DNA from: Acidovorax sp. | GTDB taxonomy: Bacteria; Pseudomonadota; Gammaproteobacteria; Burkholderiales; Burkholderiaceae_C | Length of the DNA: 64,000 nucleotides | Reading direction: 5' to 3' | NCBI RefSeq assembly: GCF_027492855.1 | Contig: NZ_JAPUDY010000044.1 | Span: forward strand, 22,533-86,532 | Shown here: positions 1 through 8,235 of the stretch, piece after piece | Layout of the letters: every line of letters starts with the position of its first letter | Numbering within the stretch: the first letter of the stretch is position 1 | Position numbers and translations under genes: made by a program | Notes under the pieces: generated by a model | Told to the model about the DNA's origin: nothing | What the model saw: only the letters and a program-made list of their open reading frames with translations | Databases searched by the model: none

Positions 1-2205
1 CAGTGCCTCAGCTGCACCCGCGTGGGGCGCTGTGCCAGGCAGGTAGTTGGTGGCGCCAATGCTGGCGGATACATGCAGCGTGTGCTCGCCGCAGTGGTAG
101 GGTTGCGAAATATGCTCCACCAGTTTGGCGGCCACCTTGGCCGCGCCCCGGGCGCCTGGCTGGATCAGGGCAATGGCGAACTCGTCGCCCCCCAGGCGCG
201 CCACCAGGTCGCAGGCGCGCACGCCCTGCGCCAGGCGCTGGGCGGCCTCCTGCAGCAGCAGGTCACCCGCGTCGTGGCCGTGGGTGTCGTTCACGGCCTT
301 GAAACCGTCCAGGTCAATGTAGAGCACCGCCAGGCCCGTGCTGTTGCGTTCGGCCAGGGTGATCTGCTTGCGCAGCATCTGCCGAAAGAAGGCACGGTTG
401 GCCAGTCCGGTCAGGGGGTCGTGGTAGGCCTCGTGGCGGGTAGCGTCCAGCAGGATTGAGGCCTGGCTCAGCGCCCGGCCGACCTGGTCGGCCTCGGCCA
501 GCGCCAGCGGCGGTACGTTGATGGATGCCCCGTCGCCCAGCGCCAGAGCGGGTTGCACCAGCGATTGCACGGACGACGAGATGCCCCGGCTGATTCGCCA
601 AGCCAGCAGCAGGCTGACTAGCAAGATGAGCGTCAGCCCCGCCAGCAGCCAGACGGCGGCGTCCAATAGTGGTGCGCGCAGGCTGGCGCTGGGAATACCC
701 ACGCCCACCGCCCACCCCGTGTGGGCTGAGCGGCTGGAGCCCATCAGCACGGGCGTGCCTTCGCGGGTGACGGTTTCAAACGCGTCCGCCGTGTTGCGGG
801 TGATATTGCCGATGATGCCGGGCAGCCCCAGCCGTCCCACATAGCGCTCCATATCGTGGCTGCGTGCGGTGATGTAGCCGTTGCCGTCATATACCGAGAC
901 GATCCATTGTGAAGAGAGCTGCTTTTCGGTGATCAGGTGGGCCAGGATGGACGGTGCGAATCGCGCGCGCAGCACCTGGCCACCGGCATAGGACAGGGGG
1001 ACCGAAACGGTGATGGTGCCCGCGTCTTCCAGGTACGGGCTGAGGGCTGCGAGGTCAGTGCGCTCCGCGGTGCCGGGTTGCTGGCGTTGCTGCGGAGTGG
1101 GCGAAAGGCTGGAGTCTGCGGTGCGCTGGGTATCCATCAGCGTCTGGCCGTCTGCGCTCTCCAGAACAATGGCCGAGAGGTTCAGCGCTGCCAGGCTGTC
1201 ACGCGCCTGGCCGTGAAAATCCCGCAAATTGCCCCCCTGCAGCATGCGTGAGGTGGAGAGCACCTCCATGCCGGATTTGATGTTGGCCAGCTCATGGTCC
1301 ACCGCCGTCATCACAGCCCGTGCGGCGCTGACGAGTTCACGCTCTTGCTGTTGGTGCAACCGGTAGTAGTCAAAGGCCATTACGCCAATCACCAGCAGCG
1401 ATACGGGCACGATCGAGGCGAACACCAGAAACGCCAGCCGGTTGAGAATTGTGGGCGCCATGGCGTGGTACACAGAAACCAACAGCATGACCATGAAGAA
1501 CACGGCCACCACTGCGCTGATGGCGATGCCCATCCGTGCTCCCCAGATACCCAGGTCATTGGCGGTGCAGACGCTGCCTTCGGGGAAGTTGGCGGCAGCC
1601 ATGCCGGTGTAGTGCATGCCTGCAATGGCCAGCCCCATGACAAGGGCTGCAGCGGCCTTTTGCGTCAGACCGGTGACGGCGTTGTCGCCGCGCAGCAAAA
1701 AGCAGATCTTGAGCGCGGCCGTGGATGCAACGATGGCAATCAGCACCGACAGCGCAAACAGCAGTGGGTCGTAGGAGATGCGCGGCATCATCTGCATCGC
1801 CTCCATGCCCAGATAGTGCATGGACGCCACGCCCACCCCCATCAACATACCCGCCACCCCCAGTTGGCGCCAGGCAAGCTGAGGGCGGCTGATGGTGATC
1901 AGCGCAAGCATGGATGAAAGCACAGCCACCACCCACGATGCCAGGGTGATGGACACGTCATACGCCAGTGGAATGGGCAGCGAGAACGCCAGCATGCCCA
2001 CAAAGTGCATGGACCAGATGCCCGAGCCCATGGCCACCGAGCCGCCCGCCAGCCACAGCCACATGCGCTCCTTGCTCTGCTGCCCCGCTTTGGTGGCCGT
2101 GCGCGCAGCGGTGACGTGGGACGCCATGTTCAGTGCCACGAACGACGCAATGATCGCTGTGAGCACCGAGAGCACCACCAGCAGTGGGCTGTAGCTAGCT
2201 TGCAT
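1..2205 (-). CDS. MHYT-domain diguanylate cyclase, C-terminus cut by window edge
   Basis: Membrane sensor and diguanylate cyclase making c-di-GMP; 735 codons are visible and the gene runs off the left edge. The N-terminus is a multi-helix MHYT sensor with three signature motifs, MHFVGM (about residue 66), MHYLGM (129) and MHYTGM (197), a fold proposed to bind metal and sense a diatomic gas. An extracytoplasmic segment and another membrane helix follow, then a GGDEF domain with an intact GGDEF at residues 672-676. RACD lies exactly five residues before it, the spacing of a product-inhibition I-site. The ATG is preceded by AAGGAG on the minus strand. Whether an EAL domain follows cannot be seen. 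Confidence 0.93.
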   Translation of the reverse strand, partial: MQASYSPLLVVLSVLTAIIASFVALNMASHVTAARTATKAGQQSKERMWLWLAGGSVAMGSGIWSMHFVGMLAFSLPIPLAYDVSITLASWVVAVLSSMLALITISRPQLAWRQLGVAGMLMGVGVASMHYLGMEAMQMMPRISYDPLLFALSVLIAIVASTAALKICFLLRGDNAVTGLTQKAAAALVMGLAIAGMHYTGMAAANFPEGSVCTANDLGIWGARMGIAISAVVAVFFMVMLLVSVYHAMAPTILNRLAFLVFASIVPVSLLVIGVMAFDYYRLHQQQERELVSAARAVMTAVDHELANIKSGMEVLSTSRMLQGGNLRDFHGQARDSLAALNLSAIVLESADGQTLMDTQRTADSSLSPTPQQRQQPGTAERTDLAALSPYLEDAGTITVSVPLSYAGGQVLRARFAPSILAHLITEKQLSSQWIVSVYDGNGYITARSHDMERYVGRLGLPGIIGNITRNTADAFETVTREGTPVLMGSSRSAHTGWAVGVGIPSASLRAPLLDAAVWLLAGLTLILLVSLLLAWRISRGISSSVQSLVQPALALGDGASINVPPLALAEADQVGRALSQASILLDATRHEAYHDPLTGLANRAFFRQMLRKQITLAERNSTGLAVLYIDLDGFKAVNDTHGHDAGDLLLQEAAQRLAQGVRACDLVARLGGDEFAIALIQPGARGAAKVAAKLVEHISQPYHCGEHTLHVSASIGATNYLPGTAPHAGAAEAL

Positions 2206-2368
2206 GCGCGGTGCTCCTTGGGCAGGGCGGGGTCTGATGCGGGCGCTGGGTCATGGATCGGTTGATGTGACCAAGAGCTCAAGAAAGTATCCTAGCGCGA
2301 AACAGCAGTGCGCGAATGCTGAAAACTGCCCCCCTGGGCCCGTCAGTTCGCCGGATGGTGCCAAACCG

Positions 2369-3217
2369 CTACATCGCCTTGAACAAATGGGCGTAGAGCC
2401 GGCTCACCGGCAGCCGCTCGGGCCGCCCACGCAGGCTGAGGTGTTGTTTGCCCGCCTCGTCGCGGGTCACGGTGGTTATGGCTGCGGCGCGCACCAACGT
2501 GCTGCGGTGCACCTGCCAGAACTCTTGCGGATCGATCTGCTCGATCAGCTCCTTGAGCGCGGTGCGGATCAGGTATTCCCGCTCGGCAGTCAGTACGCGT
2601 ACATATTTGTCAGCCGCTTCGAAATAGACCACCTCGGCCAGCGGCACCATGTGGATTTGTGCGCCATGGCTGGCCTGGATCACGCTCAGCCGGGCGGAGG
2701 GCGGCTGGTGCGGCATGGCGGCCCCCAGGCCGGGCGCCTGCAGCAGCGCGCGCAACTGGGCCATGGTGGTCTCGAGCGCAGGGGATGATGCCGTGGCAGC
2801 CGCCGGGGCCAGGCCGGACTGGCGTTGTGCGAGCAGCTCCTGGACCTTGGCCACGGTGCGGGCCAGGCGGCGGGCCTCTATGGGTTTGAGCAGGTAGTCC
2901 ACCGCCTGGGCGTCGAAGGCCTGCACCGCGTACTGGTCGTAGGCCGTGGCAAACACCAGGGCCGGGAAGGGCGCGTCGGCGGGCCAGGCGTCGGCCAGCT
3001 CCACGGCGGCATCCAGGCCGCTCTGGCCGGGCATGCGGATGTCGAAAAACAGCACGTCGGGCCGCAGCGCCAGCGCCTGTTGCACGGCCGAGCGCCCGTC
3101 GCCCACGGTGGCCACGATCTCCAGGCCGGGCCAGGCGCGCGCCAGCTCCTGGCGCAGGGCGGCGGCCAGCAGGGGTTCGTCTTCGGCGATCAGCGCGCGG
3201 GGGGCGGGCGGGTTCAT
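2369..3217 (-). CDS. LytTR-family response regulator
   Basis: DNA-binding response regulator of the LytR/AlgR type, 282 aa. The receiver domain (about residues 6-125) has the acidic pocket IAEDEP, the phospho-acceptor in FFDIRMPG and the conserved Lys in LLKPIE. A linker leads to a C-terminal LytTR domain (about 175-280) recognisable by VVYFEAADKYVRV and FWQVHRSTLV. The start codon overlaps the stop of the upstream LytS-type kinase as ATGA, so the two are translationally coupled and very likely partners. It is the last gene of a minus-strand operon that begins near 5590. Target promoters are unknown. Confidence 0.95.
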   Translation of the reverse strand: MNPPAPRALIAEDEPLLAAALRQELARAWPGLEIVATVGDGRSAVQQALALRPDVLFFDIRMPGQSGLDAAVELADAWPADAPFPALVFATAYDQYAVQAFDAQAVDYLLKPIEARRLARTVAKVQELLAQRQSGLAPAAATASSPALETTMAQLRALLQAPGLGAAMPHQPPSARLSVIQASHGAQIHMVPLAEVVYFEAADKYVRVLTAEREYLIRTALKELIEQIDPQEFWQVHRSTLVRAAAITTVTRDEAGKQHLSLRGRPERLPVSRLYAHLFKAM

Positions 3218-4281
3218 GGCTGGGTGGGTAGATTCAAAGGAAAAGTGATGCTAGCGCTTGTTCCACCAGCGCTACCAGCTATCAATTCGAGAGCACCTGC
3301 TGCACCGTAAAGGGTGGCCAGTCGCTCGTGTACCTGGGCCAGGCCAAAGCCTTGGCTGGGGCCGGTGCTGGGAGTAGGCCGGGTGGCAGGCAGGCCTGCG
3401 CCGGTGTCGATCACGTCGATGACCAGTAGCGGGCCGCCGGGGCCGGGGCGGGTGCTGGCCCGCACGGTGATGTGCCCGCCCTCCACCTGGGGCTCCAGGC
3501 CGTGGCGGATGGCGTTTTCGACCAGGGGTTGCAGCAACAGCGGCGGCACAGGCACGTGGCGCAGCGCCTCGGGCAGGTCAAGCGTGTAGGCCATGCGCGG
3601 GCCCATGCGCACGGCCATCAGCTCCAGGTAGTCGGCAAGGCGCTCAAACTCGCGCTCCAGTGGGTGCTGGGTGCTGCGCGATGCGCTGAGCGTGGCGCGC
3701 AGGTAGGCAATCATGCGGTCCAGCATCTCCTGGGCGCGTGCCGGGTCGGTGCCGATCAGCGTGCGCAGGTTGGCCAGGGTGTTGAACAGCATGTGTGGTT
3801 CGAGCTGCGTCTCCAGCAGCTTGAGCCGGGCCTCCGTGGCCTGGCTGTGCACTTCGTTCACGCGGGCCTGCAGCCAGGCGCTTTTGCTTCGGGTGTAGAA
3901 GAAGTAGGTCAGCGCAAGCCCTGACAGCACCGTGATGCCGACAGAGATGTGCAACTCGGGGCGTTCATGCATGTTCCAGGACGCGAACCCGAACCAGCTA
4001 TCGGCGAGCCAGGTGCCGCCGACGAAGCCCAGCACGTTTCCCACCAGCGGCAAGGCAATCCCTGCGATGCCCGTGGGCCAGCCGTACTCTTGGGTGGATG
4101 GAAAAAGGTGGCGCCCAAAGTCGATGATCGCCCAGGACAGCAGGCCGATGGACAGTGAGTAGGCCAGCGTAATCTCGTAGGGCTTGTGTGGCCTGAACGC
4201 GTAGTGGATGGCGGCGATGGAAAGGCAAAAGGCAACCATCTGCAGAAAATGCCGGAGCTTGGCGATCCAGTCGATTCTCAT
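3214..4281 (-). CDS. LytS-type sensor histidine kinase
   Basis: Membrane histidine kinase of the His_kinase (PF06580) class, 355 aa. The first 140 residues form about four hydrophobic helices with no recognised ligand domain. A short coiled segment leads to the phospho-acceptor motif LEPHMLFNTLANL. The ATPase domain has PLVENAIRHGLEP (N box), IDTGAGL and GFGLAQVHERL. It should phosphorylate the LytTR regulator encoded immediately downstream (ATGA overlap). Oddity: the last residues, ELIAGSAGGTSASITF, are encoded by DNA matching the dispersed palindrome found across this window, so the end of the ATPase domain may be repeat-derived. Confidence 0.94.
   Translation of the reverse strand: MRIDWIAKLRHFLQMVAFCLSIAAIHYAFRPHKPYEITLAYSLSIGLLSWAIIDFGRHLFPSTQEYGWPTGIAGIALPLVGNVLGFVGGTWLADSWFGFASWNMHERPELHISVGITVLSGLALTYFFYTRSKSAWLQARVNEVHSQATEARLKLLETQLEPHMLFNTLANLRTLIGTDPARAQEMLDRMIAYLRATLSASRSTQHPLEREFERLADYLELMAVRMGPRMAYTLDLPEALRHVPVPPLLLQPLVENAIRHGLEPQVEGGHITVRASTRPGPGGPLLVIDVIDTGAGLPATRPTPSTGPSQGFGLAQVHERLATLYGAAGALELIAGSAGGTSASITFPLNLPTQP
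3239..3290. repeat. Dispersed palindrome at the lytS 3' end
   Basis: On the coding strand GAATTGATAGCTGGTAGCGC, loop, ACAAGCGCTAGCATCACTTT. It encodes ELIAGSAGGTSASITF at the end of the kinase, replacing the last strand of the ATPase fold. Confidence 0.7.
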
Positions 4282-4303
4282 GGGGGCTCTCGCCGGGGTT
4301 CAG

Positions 4304-4594
4304 TCAGCGCTGACCGCGTTCGCGCTGAATCCGCTCACGCTCTTGTTGCACCATGCGTTCACGCAACCCGGAGCCTGTGCCCAGCAAAAACACGGAAATA
4401 CCGTGCAATGCCAACCCCACTCCCCAGCCCAGCAGCGGATACACCGACCAGGGCCGGTTGCCAAAGCCGTAGCGCGACATGCCAAATAGCCCCAGGTTCA
4501 CCACCACGAAGACTGCGGCATGGGTGTACCAGCCCAGTTTGGCCCCGGCGCGCTTTCGGGCCAGTTTGTCGATGTCTTCGGGTGTCATGGGCAT
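4304..4594 (-). CDS. 2TM-domain small membrane protein
   Basis: A 96-residue protein of the 2TM domain family (PF13239): a basic N-terminus (LARKRAGAKLGWYTHAA), two hydrophobic helices separated by a short loop, and a charged tail (RERMVQQERERIQRERG). Family members often occur fused to, or beside, LytS-type kinases; here the stop lies only 22 bp before the kinase start, so co-transcription is very likely. A second in-frame ATG two codons in is an alternative start. The molecular role is unknown; being an accessory or sensory subunit of the kinase is inference. Confidence 0.85.
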   Translation of the reverse strand: MPMTPEDIDKLARKRAGAKLGWYTHAAVFVVVNLGLFGMSRYGFGNRPWSVYPLLGWGVGLALHGISVFLLGTGSGLRERMVQQERERIQRERGQR

Positions 4595-4677
4595 GGAGGC
4601 ACTTATTCTAGGTGGGCCGCACGGGTTTTTGCGCGCCCGCGTATGGCGTGCAGTGCGGTGGCTCCTGGTTCTCTGTT

Positions 4678-4971
4678 TCAGGAGCCCGTGCCCTGTCGAA
4701 TGATCCGGTCGCGTTCGGCCTGCACCATGCGTTCGTGCAGGCCGGAGCCTCCCGCCAGAGCAAACACCATCACGCCATGGACGGCCAGGCCGATGCCCCA
4801 GCCCACGGCCGGGAAGATGGCCCAGTGGCGCCCGCTGGCGGCAGACAGTGCGGCCAGCAACAGATTGACCAGCAGGTATACGGCGGCGTGGGTGTACCAG
4901 CCTAGCTTCGCGCCAGCGCGCTTGCGGGCCAGGCGTTCGATGGGATCGTGGATCTGGTGGTCACGGCGCAT
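4678..4971 (-). CDS. 2TM-domain small membrane protein, paralogue of the next gene
   Basis: A 97-residue protein with the same layout as its downstream neighbour: LARKRAGAKLGWYTHAAV, two membrane helices and a charged tail (LHERMVQAERDRIIRQG). The near identity of the N-terminal 17 residues shows tandem duplication. The ATG at 4971 is chosen because family similarity begins there; the frame stays open upstream but would overlap the preceding gene. It lies in the operon that ends with LytS/LytTR. Function unknown. Confidence 0.83.
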   Translation of the reverse strand: MRRDHQIHDPIERLARKRAGAKLGWYTHAAVYLLVNLLLAALSAASGRHWAIFPAVGWGIGLAVHGVMVFALAGGSGLHERMVQAERDRIIRQGTGS

Positions 4972-5020
4972 GGTGGGAGCTTTCAAGCAAAAGAGGAGGG
5001 GTTGGGGGATGTGGCTGTAC

Positions 5021-5590
5021 TCAGGCCGAAGCGGGTGATGTGGCGAAAGCGGTGCTGCGCTGCGCCAGGCGCCACAGGCGCAGGGACCGGGCGGCGAACA
5101 GACCGTTGAAGATGCCATAGAGCACGGCGATCTGCAGGGCAAAGCTGCCGTCGCGCGCCAGGGCGGGTTGCAGTGCTAACTCGACGCCTACGAAATACTT
5201 GGTCAAAAAGATGCCGAGGATCAGGGCCAAGGGCATGGCGCTGCCCGGAATGAAGAAACTGCGCGACGTGGCTGCATACAGCGTGCCGCTGGGCGCAGCA
5301 GGCTGGAGCCACAGCGCCAGCGCCGCGATCGCGGTGGCTGCCGCCAGCCAGGCCCCCACCGCGGCGCCCACCTGGCCCGCGCTGCCGAAGGCCGAGATGA
5401 GGCCGTACACCGACAGAGCCGTCATCGCCAAAGGCATGGCCATGGCCCGCATCAGGCTGACGTTGCGGCCAAAGAGCTGGCTGGCGCCCAGCGCGAGCAG
5501 GCCAACCAGGAGGCCCCAGACCCAGTAGGGCGTGTGCTGAATGATGGGGCCCAGCATCTGGGGCTGTTGAATGAGCAGGTTGAGCAGCAT
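5021..5590 (-). CDS. Multi-pass membrane protein, DUF6622-like
   Basis: A 189-residue hydrophobic protein with about five to six membrane helices, starting MLLNLLIQQPQMLGPIIQ and carrying a PYWVWGLLVGLLALGASQ stretch. It resembles the uncharacterised DUF6622 family (from memory). The open frame extends far upstream, but similarity and hydrophobicity begin at the ATG at 5590. It is the first gene of a minus-strand run with the two 2TM genes and LytS/LytTR (49 bp to the next gene), and is divergent from uppP. Function unknown. Confidence 0.82.
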   Translation of the reverse strand: MLLNLLIQQPQMLGPIIQHTPYWVWGLLVGLLALGASQLFGRNVSLMRAMAMPLAMTALSVYGLISAFGSAGQVGAAVGAWLAAATAIAALALWLQPAAPSGTLYAATSRSFFIPGSAMPLALILGIFLTKYFVGVELALQPALARDGSFALQIAVLYGIFNGLFAARSLRLWRLAQRSTAFATSPASA

Positions 5591-5827
5591 GGTGGTCGTT
5601 CCAGTCTGGGGAAAGAGAGGGGGGTTGCACGGTGCGCGCCCCAAGCGCGCTCGATGCAGGGGGGACTGTGCAGGCACGCGCCCGGCGTGGACAGCACCAT
5701 GCGACGAAATGCGGATGGGTGGCCGTGGAATGCGCCAATGCGCCGTGAACTGTGGGCCGTTTGGGCCGCTGCCCGATTGCGCAGGGCCCCCGGCGGATAA
5801 TCCGGCACCTATTTGCAAGGAGTGCGC

Positions 5828-6652
5828 GTGGACGTTGTATTGCTGGCCAAGGCCGCCATCATGGGGGTCGTCGAGGGGCTGACCGAGTTTTTGCCCATTT
5901 CTTCCACGGGGCACCTGATTTTGGCGGGCTCGTTGCTGGGCTTTGACGACGCCAAGGCCAAGGTCTTCGACATCGCCATCCAGACGGGCGCCATCTTTGC
6001 GGTGATCCTGGTGTATTGGCAGAAGATCCGCTCCACCCTGGTGGCATTGCCCACCGAGCGGCAGGCGCAGCGCTTTGCGCTCAACGTGTTCATCGGTTTT
6101 CTGCCCGCCGTGGTGCTGGGCCTGCTGTTTGGCAAGGCCATCAAGGCGCACCTTTTCACGCCGGTGGTGGTGGCCAGCACCTTCATCATTGGGGGCTTCA
6201 TCATTTTGTGGGCCGAGCGCCGCCCGCCGTCAGCCACCCGCGTGCACAGTGTGGATGCGATGACGCCCCTCGATGCGCTCAAGGTGGGCCTGGTGCAGTG
6301 CCTGGCCATGGTGCCCGGCACCAGCCGCAGCGGCTCCACCATCATTGGCGGCATGTTGCTGGGCCTGTCGCGGCAGGCTGCTACGGATTTTTCGTTCTTT
6401 TTGGCCATTCCCACGCTCATTGGCGCGGGGGTGTACAGCCTTTACAAGGAGCGTGCGCTGCTGTCCATGGCGGATCTGCCGATGTTCATGACGGGGCTGG
6501 TTTTCTCTTTCCTCAGCGCCTGGCTGTGCGTGCGTTGGCTGCTGCGCTACATCAGCACCCACAGCTTCGTGCCGTTTGCGTACTACCGCATCGTGTTCGG
6601 GGTGGTTGTGCTGGTGACCGCGTGGACGGGCTGGGTGCAGTGGGCCGGTTGA
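5828..6652 (+). CDS. uppP: Undecaprenyl-diphosphatase
   Basis: Integral membrane phosphatase that dephosphorylates undecaprenyl diphosphate so the lipid carrier can be reused for peptidoglycan and O-antigen synthesis; its loss or overproduction alters bacitracin sensitivity. At 274 aa it has the usual length. Both signature motifs are present, [15 protein letters not shown] near the N-terminus and [10 protein letters not shown] in the middle, with about eight membrane helices. The GTG start is chosen over the ATG 15 bp upstream because AAGGAG sits six bases before it and the family begins at this residue. It is a single gene divergent from the DUF6622-like operon. Confidence 0.96.
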   Translation: MDVVLLAKAAIMGVVEGLTEFLPISSTGHLILAGSLLGFDDAKAKVFDIAIQTGAIFAVILVYWQKIRSTLVALPTERQAQRFALNVFIGFLPAVVLGLLFGKAIKAHLFTPVVVASTFIIGGFIILWAERRPPSATRVHSVDAMTPLDALKVGLVQCLAMVPGTSRSGSTIIGGMLLGLSRQAATDFSFFLAIPTLIGAGVYSLYKERALLSMADLPMFMTGLVFSFLSAWLCVRWLLRYISTHSFVPFAYYRIVFGVVVLVTAWTGWVQWAG

Positions 6653-6882
6653 GAGGCCTCCTCGCAGGCTGTCCGTCCACGGTGATGAGGCTTGTCGGTG
6701 GGGGCTTGGTGGCCGTGGCGCTGGCTTGCCACGGCGGCTGATGAACTGGCAGGAAAGGATGGCCGCGAAGTGGCTGAAAGTGATAAGCTGCCATCGTCCG
6801 CCGCCGTGCGCTGCAGAATCGCTATGAATGGCGTGGGGCAGCCTCCCTATTGATGACCATCCCCTGATGGGGCTTTCGCCGC

Positions 6883-8208
6883 ATGATGCAAGATGAGCCA
6901 GAGTTGTCACGGCCTTCCGCTGCCATTCGGAAGGACACATGGTCAAAGGCGGAACTCCTGGACCTGATCTCCCGCAGCGCCGGTGCGACCATGGCGGTGA
7001 TCGACCGCAGCCTGGTCATGATTTACGTGAACGACGAGTATGCGCGGTGGTTCAATTCAACCCCCGCGCAACTGGTGGGCCGGACGCTGGCGGACGTTTA
7101 TGGCGAGCAGGATTGCATGCGCTTCATGCCCTTTGTGGAGCGTGTCCTGCGCGGTGAGCGGCTGCAGTACCAGCGCATGTTGCGCACGCCGTATGGTTTT
7201 GACGAGTGGCGCACCATCTGCCTCACGCCGTGGCACAACAGCCAGGGTGCCATTGATGGCTTTATCACCACGGCGCTGGATGTGCATGACCTGCAGGTGG
7301 CCATGAATGCGCTGCGCGCCGCCAACCAGCGGCTTTCGTCCCACATGGAAAACAGCCCGCTGGCGGTGCTGGAGATGGACCAAAAGTTGCAACTGCTCCA
7401 CTGCTCGCAGCGGGCAGTGCAGCTCATGGGATGGCTGCAGGTATCGGCGCTGGAGGGGCGGCTGCTCACCGATCTATTGGCCCCCGCCTCCATGGACGAC
7501 AGCTTGCTCCAGGCCTTGCAGCGCCTTCAGTCGGGCGAGGAGTCGCAGAACCGTGCGGAAACCTGCTTTGTGCGCAGCGATGGGACAGAGGTGCACTGCG
7601 AGTGGTTCAATTCGGCCCTGACCGATGGGAATGGACTGGTCACCTCCATCATGGCGCTGGTGCAGGACGTCTCGGCCAAGATACAGATTGCGCGCCAGCA
7701 GCACTACCTGGCCAACCACGATTCGTTGACCGGCCTGCTCAACCGCGCGGCATTTCAGGCGTGCCTGGAAAGATCCCTGGTGCGGTGCCGCCACAGCAAG
7801 AACACGGTCGCACTTTTGTTCATCGACCTTGACGGTTTCAAGCGCGTCAACGACACCGAAGGCCACCGCGCGGGCGACGAAGTCCTGCGCATCGTGGCGC
7901 GGCGGATAGCGAGCACGGTGCGCGGGGGCGACACCATGGCGCGCTTGGGGGGCGATGAGTTTCTAGTGATGCTGGACCAGGAGGTGACCCGTGACGTGAC
8001 CGACACCATTGGCCGCCGCATCATCGAAGCCTTGCACCTTCCGATGTCGGTGGATGGGCGCGATCTGCACATTGGGGCCAGCATCGGCATCGCGATGCAC
8101 CCCCCGATGGAGGGCGATATCGACGCCCTGATGAATCGCGCGGATCAGGCCATGTATTCGGCCAAACGCGCGGGCAAAGGGCGTTTGCACTACGCGCAGG
8201 CCGCCTGA
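6883..8208 (+). CDS. PAS-PAS-GGDEF diguanylate cyclase
   Basis: Soluble diguanylate cyclase of 441 aa. Two PAS-type sensor domains (about residues 25-145 and 150-270) precede a GGDEF domain starting near HDSLTGLLNRAAF. The active motif GGDEF is intact at residues 356-360 and RGGD five residues earlier forms an I-site, so product inhibition is expected. No membrane helix is seen, so the signal is probably cytoplasmic. No cofactor-binding residue can be assigned by eye. The gene stands alone, 230 bp after uppP, with a weak ribosome site; the adjacent second ATG is an equally good start. Confidence 0.93.
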   Translation: MMQDEPELSRPSAAIRKDTWSKAELLDLISRSAGATMAVIDRSLVMIYVNDEYARWFNSTPAQLVGRTLADVYGEQDCMRFMPFVERVLRGERLQYQRMLRTPYGFDEWRTICLTPWHNSQGAIDGFITTALDVHDLQVAMNALRAANQRLSSHMENSPLAVLEMDQKLQLLHCSQRAVQLMGWLQVSALEGRLLTDLLAPASMDDSLLQALQRLQSGEESQNRAETCFVRSDGTEVHCEWFNSALTDGNGLVTSIMALVQDVSAKIQIARQQHYLANHDSLTGLLNRAAFQACLERSLVRCRHSKNTVALLFIDLDGFKRVNDTEGHRAGDEVLRIVARRIASTVRGGDTMARLGGDEFLVMLDQEVTRDVTDTIGRRIIEALHLPMSVDGRDLHIGASIGIAMHPPMEGDIDALMNRADQAMYSAKRAGKGRLHYAQAA

Positions 8209-8235
8209 GCGCGGCCTGGCCGGAGACCGGTTTCT

